Of a stretch of DNA of 12,446 bases, positions 7,353-12,446 are shown piece after piece. This DNA is from Flectobacillus sp. GTDB lineage: Bacteria > Bacteroidota > Bacteroidia > Cytophagales > Spirosomataceae. A program made the translations under genes and the position numbers. The stretch is from assembly GCA_029865665.1 (NCBI GenBank), contig JARXAV010000133.1, positions 1 to 12,446 on the forward strand, written 5' to 3'. The notes beneath the pieces were generated by a model that saw nothing but the letters and a program-made list of their open reading frames with translations, was not told the DNA's origin and ran no database searches. Numbering within the stretch: the stretch's first letter is position 1; each line of letters begins with the position of its first letter.

Positions 7353-9668
7353 ATGAAATTAAAAGGTATTTTTCTCCTATTGGCTATAGGCTTGACATTT
7401 GAGGGGATTGCTCAAACGAAAGAGCGTGAAAAAAGCATTTTATTAGACTCCGTTCAAGTAATTGGCGTAACGCCACTGCAAGGTTGGGGTATCAATCGTA
7501 GAAAAGTCCCTTCGACGATTCAAGTATTCAGTGCGAAACAGTTAGCCAATTCTAACAGCATTGATGTAACCGATTTTTTTAATCGAAATGTAGGTAGTTT
7601 ACATATCAACGAAACAACAGGAAATCCACTCCAACCTGATGTAGGTTTTAGAGGGTTCAAGGCTTCCCCCTTGTTGGGTACACCGCAAGGAATAGCCGTT
7701 TACCAAGATGGAGTTAGGCTCAATGAAACGTTTGGGGATGTCGTTCATTGGGATTTGATTCCGAAATTGGCCATGCGAAGCATCGAAATAGTACCTGGCT
7801 CAAATCCCTTGTTTGGATTAAATGCCCTTGGAGGTGCTATTTCGCTTCAAACTAAATCAGGATTTAGCAATGCTACCCCGATTGTTTCCTTGAGTGGTGG
7901 TTCTTTTGGACGTTTTATTGGGGAAATATCTATCGGAAATCATCAGAAAAACTGGGCGTATTTTGTGGCAGGAAGTCATTTTAGAGAACGTGGTTGGCGA
8001 GATTTTTCTAACTCGGAAGCAAGTCAGCTATTTGGAAAAGTATCCTATCAAACAACTCATACCTCTTTTGATTTGAGTGTTTCAGCAGGACATAGTAACC
8101 TTTTGGGAAACGGCCCTCTGCCAGCAGAATTATTAGCAGAAAACAGAACAGCCGTTTATACGCATCCTGATATGACTAAAAACTCCCTAGCCATTTTTAC
8201 GCTTTCAGGTACGCATGAATTGAAAAAAGGGATAAAGCTTAATGGAAATATCTATTCCAGAACAAAAGAAAGCTACACTTTCAATGGCGATGCCAGCAAT
8301 TATCAAAAAGGCAAAGACGGTTATTTATATCACGAAGAAGAGGAGAGCGAAGAGGACGATGATGATGACGACGATGATGACGATGAGCCAGTAATCGATC
8401 AGTTTGGAAACAAAATCATCGCAACAGAAGCCGTATTATCAGCAACAAACAACATCACCAATAGCACACAACACAATGCAGGTGGTGTCATGCAAGCCGT
8501 TTTTGAATCTGAATTTTTAGGTGGAAAAAATCTAGCTACAGTGGGTGTCAGTGCAGATATGGGGAATGTCAACTTCACTTCTGAAACAGAATTGGCTCAG
8601 TTAACAGAAGACCGTTCAACCATTGGAAGTGGTCTATATGACCAAGAAGCAAACGTGGGTGTAAAAGTCAAAAATAACACCATGAGTGTCTATTTCTTGG
8701 AGCATTTTTCGCCGATAGAAGCACTTAGCATTGCCTTGGCAGGTCGTTTTAACTATACACATACCGTATTAGAAGACCAAATTGGCGTGGCACTCAACGG
8801 AGACCATACGTTTACGCATTTTAATCCTTCCTTAGGAATCACCTGGCGAATGTCGAAAAATGCCGATATGTACATGAATTACAATTTGGCAACTCGCACG
8901 CCCACTCCTGTTGAATTAACCTGTGCAGACCCTCTTGACCCTTGTCGTTTACCCAATAGCTTTTTGTCGGATCCTCCGCTGAAACAGGTGGTGGCAAGTA
9001 CGTTTGAAATCGGTTGGAGAGGTAAAATAAAGGCGTTGTTTAATTGGAATGCGAGTTTGTTCAGTACCGTTTTGAGTGATGATATTTACTTTATCAGTGC
9101 TGGTGCGTATCGTAATGCTGGATACTTTACCAACATTGGTACGAACCTCCACAAAGGGCTTGAACTGGGCTTGAATAAAAGCCTTGGCAAGTGGACTGGC
9201 TTTGTGAATTATACTTATTTGAACGCCGTTTTCGGACAAGATTTTATCGTGAATAGTCCACATCATCCAGAGGCAGTTAATGGCGAAATTTCGGTAAAAG
9301 AGGGTAGTCGAATTCCCTTGATTCCTCAACATATTTTTAAAACGAGTATCGAGTATCAAGCGAATGCGGTATTTTCCCTTGCAACGGATGTACTCTATAA
9401 TGGTAGCCAATATATGCGAGGCGATGAAGCCAACTTATTAGAACCCTTAAAGGCTTACTGGTTAATTGGGCTACGTACCAATGCACAACTTAGTACGCAT
9501 TTGAATGCTTTTGTACGAGTGAATAATGTGTTGAATGCGGAGTACACAAGTTTTGGAATGCTTGGCGATCCGAACCAATTGCCCATGTTTAGTAGCCTCC
9601 AAGATAAGCGTTTTTTAACCGCAGGAACTCCCCTATCCGTTCAGCTTGGGGCAACATGGCAGTTTTAG
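7353..9668 (+). CDS. TonB-dependent outer-membrane receptor with highly acidic extracellular-loop tract; candidate metal or metal-chelate importer
   Basis: This is a 771-residue outer-membrane receptor. The signal peptide is MKLKGIFLLLAIGLTFEGIAQ (first 20 or so residues). The plug (about 33-170) has VGFRGFKASP, GIAVYQDGVRLNETFGD (113-129), HWDLIP and NPLFGLNALGGA. The barrel contains the family's CADPLDPC pair (Cys524, Cys531) followed by DPPLKQVVAST, and it ends in a typical terminal Phe (ATWQF). This wording belongs to a receptor group common in proteobacteria whose substrates are mostly unknown. Residues 328-345 are an acidic run, EEEESEE then ten Asp and a Glu, in a predicted surface loop between barrel strands. 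It is translated from the same operon as the PqqU-like receptor (10-bp gap). With a lanthanide-type dehydrogenase nearby, a lanthanide or lanthanide-chelator importer comparable in role to LutH or LanA is plausible but unproven; calcium, copper or another PQQ-related ligand are alternatives. Confidence 0.9.
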   Translation: MKLKGIFLLLAIGLTFEGIAQTKEREKSILLDSVQVIGVTPLQGWGINRRKVPSTIQVFSAKQLANSNSIDVTDFFNRNVGSLHINETTGNPLQPDVGFRGFKASPLLGTPQGIAVYQDGVRLNETFGDVVHWDLIPKLAMRSIEIVPGSNPLFGLNALGGAISLQTKSGFSNATPIVSLSGGSFGRFIGEISIGNHQKNWAYFVAGSHFRERGWRDFSNSEASQLFGKVSYQTTHTSFDLSVSAGHSNLLGNGPLPAELLAENRTAVYTHPDMTKNSLAIFTLSGTHELKKGIKLNGNIYSRTKESYTFNGDASNYQKGKDGYLYHEEEESEEDDDDDDDDDDEPVIDQFGNKIIATEAVLSATNNITNSTQHNAGGVMQAVFESEFLGGKNLATVGVSADMGNVNFTSETELAQLTEDRSTIGSGLYDQEANVGVKVKNNTMSVYFLEHFSPIEALSIALAGRFNYTHTVLEDQIGVALNGDHTFTHFNPSLGITWRMSKNADMYMNYNLATRTPTPVELTCADPLDPCRLPNSFLSDPPLKQVVASTFEIGWRGKIKALFNWNASLFSTVLSDDIYFISAGAYRNAGYFTNIGTNLHKGLELGLNKSLGKWTGFVNYTYLNAVFGQDFIVNSPHHPEAVNGEISVKEGSRIPLIPQHIFKTSIEYQANAVFSLATDVLYNGSQYMRGDEANLLEPLKAYWLIGLRTNAQLSTHLNAFVRVNNVLNAEYTSFGMLGDPNQLPMFSSLQDKRFLTAGTPLSVQLGATWQF
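8334..8387 (+). other. Coding segment for an 18-residue acidic tract (17 of 18 Glu/Asp) inside the second receptor
   Basis: The codons give Glu328-331, Ser332, Glu333-334, Asp335-344 and Glu345. The ten Asp codons mix GAT and GAC irregularly, so this is not a recent pure trinucleotide slippage run, and the protein-level acidity seems to be kept. It follows KDGYLYH and precedes PVIDQFGNK, a place where related receptors have a variable surface loop. Confidence 0.8.
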
Positions 9669-10009
9669 ATTGAATTATTGAAAGAAGTGTTTTGAGAATC
9701 CCCCCTTCTCGTTGGAATTTCTTGATTTCCTGTCTGTTTTGCTAATAAGCTCACAGCAGTTTGATGTTTATTTCTCTCACCAAAGACGATTTTATCAAGG
9801 AAATCAATTGCTTGGTTTCCTCCGATAATGATAGGCAAGCATTACTGTTTGTCCCAAAAAACGTTGTGCCGTTGCTTAGTTGCTACGTGGAAAATAACCG
9901 ACGGCCATCGGGTATTTCCAGTAATCGTAACAATCAAAACAACGACACAAGTATTGTTCGATTCAAAAATCACTTTTCAGTAATCTCAAATTTTAAACGA
10001 TTCAAAAGT
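9669..10009 (+). other. 341-bp noncoding leader before the porin gene
   Basis: No recognisable gene lies here, although one frame stays open from a TTG at 9761 into the porin. Visible structure is limited: GAGAA/TTCTC around a C-rich loop (9694-9710), possibly flanked by AAGAA (9682-9686) with TTCTT (9719-9723), which could be a weak terminator for the receptor operon; AGGAAA (9798-9803) with TTTCCT (9816-9821); and a direct repeat CGATTCAAAA at 9959-9968 and 9998-10007, the second copy ending just before the porin ATG. No clear Bacteroidota promoter boxes are seen. Confidence 0.5.
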
Positions 10010-11227
10010 ATGAAAAAATTATTTACTGCCGTAGCATTACTCGGATTATTTAATTCAGCAGTGATGGCTACTTCCGAAGGAGACACTTCAACAGAACCAA
10101 GTGCAACAAGCAAGAAGCCTACCAAAAAAGCACTTACGCTTGCTGGCGGTTGGAAGACTGGTTTTTCAGGAAACATCAACACGCACTACGTTTATACTTC
10201 GGTTGAACAAAACCCTGTTCAAGTCGATGGCGGTTTTGTGCCTACTGGCAAAGCGGGAGTACATTCAGTCCAAAATGGGTTGTTACCAGCTTCGTTGGTT
10301 TTCTCGGCAAATAAGGTAACAGCCGATAGCTTAGAAATTGGTGCAACCATCGGAACATTCGTCGGAACGGTTTCTAATGGAGCATTATCGTATTCAGACG
10401 TAGATGTTCGTCAGGCTTTTATGACCATTTCTAAAAAGAAAATGGGAACATTTTTATTGGGACGTAACTTCGGAATCTTTGGTTTTGATGCTATCATCAA
10501 CGATATGTCTTTGGTTGGTCAAGGTGCAGTACTTTCTCCTAAAAACCCTGCGAATACGTCATTGGGTGGTATTGGCTTTGGGTATATCTATTGTGACCGT
10601 CTTTCTCAAATCAATTACACCACTCCTACTTTTAGTGGTATCACACTTACGGCAGGTGTTTTTCAACCCATCAATGTACTTGGCGGAGCAGAAACGGTGT
10701 CAACAAGTTCGGGTATTCACGGAAAGGCAACTTATGCAACTACAGCAGGAAGTGCTAAAATCAATTTCAGTGCATCGGTATTAAGCCAAGATATTACTCC
10801 AGATGTAACCAACGCAAAATCAGTTTCAGCTACTGCTTTTGATGTGTTTGGTAAATTATCAGCAGGAGCATTTGGTTTATCTGCTTACTATTATTCAGGA
10901 AACGGCATTGGTACAACGGCTTTATTCTTACAAAGTACTGATGCTGCTGGCAACGCACGTACAAGCAACGGTTTCTATATTCAACCAACAGTGACTTTCG
11001 GTAAAACGAAAATAGGAGTAAACTACGGAGTAAGTAATTTGACAAAAAACTCAGTAGATGCTAACACCTTGTTGTCGCAACACCAACGAATTACGGTAGG
11101 GGTTTATCATACCATTACAGACGGCTTAACGCTTGTTACTGAGTACACAAATTTATCGACTAAAAACCAAGGGGGGGCATCTAATACCGCATCATCATTC
11201 AATGTAGGCTGTATGTTGTTCTTCTAA
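10010..11227 (+). CDS. Outer-membrane porin (Gram-negative general porin-like beta-barrel)
   Basis: This predicted 405-residue protein starts at the ATG at 10010, which begins a clean signal peptide (MKKLFTAVALLGLFNSAVMA). A Ser/Thr/Lys-rich spacer follows, then a Gly- and aromatic-rich sequence of alternating strands ending in Phe-Phe. VRQAFMTISKKKMGTFLLGR with a following INDMSLVGQGA loop, and RLSQINYTTPTFSGITLTAG, have the wording of general porins of the Porin_4 type, where the GxLxxGR strand precedes the constriction loop. It probably lets small solutes diffuse across the outer membrane; its place between the receptors and the cytochrome suggests it admits the alcohol substrate or releases product, but that is positional inference. 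It lies 341 bp after the receptor operon and is probably transcribed from its own promoter. The in-frame upstream extension to 9761 is rejected because it would bury the signal peptide. Confidence 0.8.
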   Translation: MKKLFTAVALLGLFNSAVMATSEGDTSTEPSATSKKPTKKALTLAGGWKTGFSGNINTHYVYTSVEQNPVQVDGGFVPTGKAGVHSVQNGLLPASLVFSANKVTADSLEIGATIGTFVGTVSNGALSYSDVDVRQAFMTISKKKMGTFLLGRNFGIFGFDAIINDMSLVGQGAVLSPKNPANTSLGGIGFGYIYCDRLSQINYTTPTFSGITLTAGVFQPINVLGGAETVSTSSGIHGKATYATTAGSAKINFSASVLSQDITPDVTNAKSVSATAFDVFGKLSAGAFGLSAYYYSGNGIGTTALFLQSTDAAGNARTSNGFYIQPTVTFGKTKIGVNYGVSNLTKNSVDANTLLSQHQRITVGVYHTITDGLTLVTEYTNLSTKNQGGASNTASSFNVGCMLFF

Positions 11228-11306
11228 AATCTGTTGGTGTTGAATATTAATTAACTAACTGATTTTAAATCCAAAATTCAAAATCCATCATTTATAATTA
11301 TTACCT

Positions 11307-11378
11307 AACATCGGTATCAAATGGCTTTTTTTCTAATCGTTGAGCCTGATTAACAAGGTCATTTATACCGATGTTTTT
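11307..11378 (+). terminator. Long imperfect hairpin downstream of the porin
   Basis: AACATCGGTAT (11307-11317) pairs perfectly with ATACCGATGTT (11365-11375). After a single bulged C (11318) the stem continues as AAATG (11319-11323) with CATTT (11360-11364), giving 16 bp in total. The 36-nt loop contains T7 and a small GGCT/AGCC stem (11323-11326 with 11343-11346). The 3' side runs into TTTTT then GTTT. It starts 80 bp after the porin stop codon, so it is a likely terminator, though the long loop is unusual and a small stable RNA or mobile repeat remnant is possible. Confidence 0.6.
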
Positions 11379-11760
11379 GTTTCCATTTTTCATAGTTAAG
11401 TATTGGTTAATAGGGTTTGTGCATTCATTTTGGACGATTTAATCCTCATAATGATTTCCTTTTTTTAGTAAAAGATGAGGTTGTGTAAAAAGTTAGAAGT
11501 TTATAAGAAACCGTTGCTGGGATTAAAGCAAAAAGTAGATTTTCTATTTTTAAAATACGGTTTAATAGCATATTAAGTACAAAGAATTCATTAGCTAAAC
11601 CTATATGTTTTTACTAATGAATTGACAGTAAGGTTGTTATGAGTTAACTCTTGTGGGTTTTTCCACCAACTTAGTTGCTACAAAATGCTTTAAACATTAA
11701 GCTCTACACTTTTTACACACCTTAATTAAATTCCAATTTAAAAATCAAACAGACAATATC
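11379..11760 (+). other. Noncoding structured stretch upstream of the cytochrome gene
   Basis: No coding frame is supported across these 382 bp. A series of consecutive inverted repeats is visible: CCTCAT (11444-11449) with ATGAGG (11475-11480); AAACCGT (11508-11514) with ACGGTTT (11557-11563), enclosing a bulged AAAAAgTAG (11530-11538) with CTATTTTT (11544-11551); AATTCATTAG (11585-11594) with CTAATGAATT (11614-11623), with an inner AAAC/GTTT; the perfect palindrome GAGTTAACTC (11641-11650); and GTGG (11653-11656) with CCAC (11663-11666), with an outer TAAG-g-TTG (11629-11636) and CAACTTA (11667-11673). This may be a structured 5' leader or cis-regulatory RNA of the cytochrome, or a small RNA. 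I recognise no known riboswitch class. The last 90 bp before the ATG are AT-rich and unstructured. Confidence 0.45.
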
Positions 11761-12446
11761 ATGTTACATAAATATTCCTACATATTTTTAATAAGCTCTT
11801 GTGTTTCATTAGGAGCATTTGCTGCTAAAAATCCTACTGCTAATACCCTTGTTAAAGCAGGAGATTCCGAAGGGAAAAAAGTATTCAAACAAAACTGTGT
11901 GGCTTGTCACGGACAAAAAGGAGAAGGCATTGTTGGCCCTAACCTGACGGACGATTATTGGATACATGGCAACAAGTTATCCGATGTGGTGAAGGTCATC
12001 ACGAATGGTGTTCCTGCCAAAGGAATGATGGCTTGGAAACCTCAATTAAGTACAGCACAGATTCAAGCGGTGGCTAGTTATGTGCTTAGTCTGAAAGGCT
12101 CTGCTCCTGCTAATGGAAAAGCTCCTCAAGGCAAGCGTTATGCAAGTGTTACAAAAGCAACACCCGTGATTGCAAGTAAAACCACCGTTGCTCCCAAAGT
12201 GACTAAAGTAGCCAATGCAACGCCAGCACCTGCGGTGGTAACTACTAAAGCGGACACCGTGAAGGCTATTGCCGAAACACCCGTTGTGACTCCAGAGGTA
12301 TCAGCAGCTCCAGTGGTTACTGTTTCTACGGAAGATGATAACATTGGTAAATCAATGGCTCTTACAGGAAATGTATCGTCGGGTCAACGTTTATTTAATG
12401 CCATGTTGGGTTGTTCGCATTGTCACGGAACAAATTCAGTGGGGCA
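11761..12446 (+). CDS. Secreted dihaem (at least) c-type cytochrome with CcoP-like first domain, 3'-truncated
   Basis: The frame starts at the ATG at 11761 and remains open to the right edge (228 complete codons). A signal peptide (MLHKYSYIFLISS, then VSLGAFAAK) sends it to the periplasm; Cys14 lies in the hydrophobic stretch but there is no clear lipobox. Domain 1 (about 35-112) has haem motif CVACH (46-50), the GPNLTDDYWIHGN block (59-71) and KGMMAW (87-92), with Met89 or Met90 as the sixth ligand. This wording resembles the CcoP subunit of cbb3 oxidases. An Ala/Thr/Val/Lys/Pro-rich linker follows (about 113-190), then domain 2, which starts near 195 with GQRLFNAMLGCSHCHG and has a second haem motif CSHCH (218-222). 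It is a plausible electron acceptor for the quinoprotein dehydrogenase, standing in for XoxG or ExaB. Further domains may lie beyond the edge. Confidence 0.9.
   Translation, partial: MLHKYSYIFLISSCVSLGAFAAKNPTANTLVKAGDSEGKKVFKQNCVACHGQKGEGIVGPNLTDDYWIHGNKLSDVVKVITNGVPAKGMMAWKPQLSTAQIQAVASYVLSLKGSAPANGKAPQGKRYASVTKATPVIASKTTVAPKVTKVANATPAPAVVTTKADTVKAIAETPVVTPEVSAAPVVTVSTEDDNIGKSMALTGNVSSGQRLFNAMLGCSHCHGTNSVG

Noticed and set aside
8949..9410. 153-codon open frame on the minus strand inside the second receptor gene
   Set aside because: It lies wholly antisense to a well-supported receptor barrel, has no domain features, and its composition is that of a complementary-strand shadow.
5252..9668. 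SusC/SusD-type polysaccharide utilisation locus
   Set aside because: Neither receptor has the N-terminal carboxypeptidase-like domain expected of SusC proteins, and there is no SusD or glycoside hydrolase.
9761..10009. In-frame extension of the porin by 83 codons from a TTG
   Set aside because: It would place a clear signal peptide (MKKLFTAVALLG...) in the middle of the protein, and the extension has no recognisable domain. The ATG at 10010 is preferred.
9669..10009. Cobalamin or other known riboswitch before the porin
   Set aside because: Only short isolated stems are visible; I could not find the conserved boxes of a known riboswitch class.
12138..12344. 68-codon open frame on the minus strand rich in Thr, Ala and Val
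   Set aside because: It is the complement of the low-complexity linker of the cytochrome, which explains the repetitive composition.
1..12446. CRISPR array, tRNA or rRNA genes, insertion sequence or prophage parts
   Set aside because: No regularly spaced repeats, no tRNA-like cloverleaf ends, no transposase or integrase frames and no flanking target duplications were seen.

Overview
The window looks like a chromosomal stretch from a Bacteroidota bacterium, probably an aerobic Cytophagales-type organism (genus not resolvable). The signs are an AT-rich sequence, coding regions without strong Shine-Dalgarno sites, AT-rich gaps between genes, and two outer-membrane TonB-dependent receptors in tandem. 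All recognisable genes fit one theme: oxidation of an alcohol in the periplasm by a PQQ-dependent dehydrogenase, with acquisition of the cofactors that enzyme needs.

Layout. Positions 2-982 hold the C-terminal two thirds of an NADP-type aldehyde dehydrogenase, cut by the left edge. A convergent stem-loop separates it from an AraC-family regulator on the minus strand (1127-2068). That regulator is divergent from a secreted PQQ-dependent alcohol dehydrogenase (2333-4048), which ends at a strong two-tier terminator. A periplasmic substrate-binding-like protein of the MoxJ/XoxJ type follows (4280-5104), preceded by an 11-bp perfect inverted repeat. Next come two TonB-dependent receptors 10 bp apart: the first resembles E. 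coli PqqU/YncD, the outer-membrane PQQ receptor (5252-7342), and the second carries a highly acidic E/D tract (7353-9668). A porin (10010-11227) follows a 341-bp gap. A long structured noncoding stretch (11228-11760) then leads into a multihaem c-type cytochrome (11761 onward), cut by the right edge.

How the parts may work together. The dehydrogenase carries the full set of metal-coordinating residues of the lanthanide-dependent class (Glu198, Asn261, Asp311 and the diagnostic extra Asp313). No PQQ-biosynthesis gene is present in the window, but a PqqU-like receptor is. The inferred picture is a cofactor-scavenging alcohol oxidation locus: PQQ enters through the PqqU homologue, a metal (possibly a lanthanide) may enter through or be concentrated by the acidic-loop receptor, the substrate diffuses through the porin, the dehydrogenase oxidises it with help from the XoxJ-like protein, electrons pass to the CcoP-like/dihaem cytochrome, and the aldehyde may be handled by the aldehyde dehydrogenase. 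The lanthanide part is an inference from residues and context. The PQQ part rests on extended motif similarity recalled from memory, with no alignment run.
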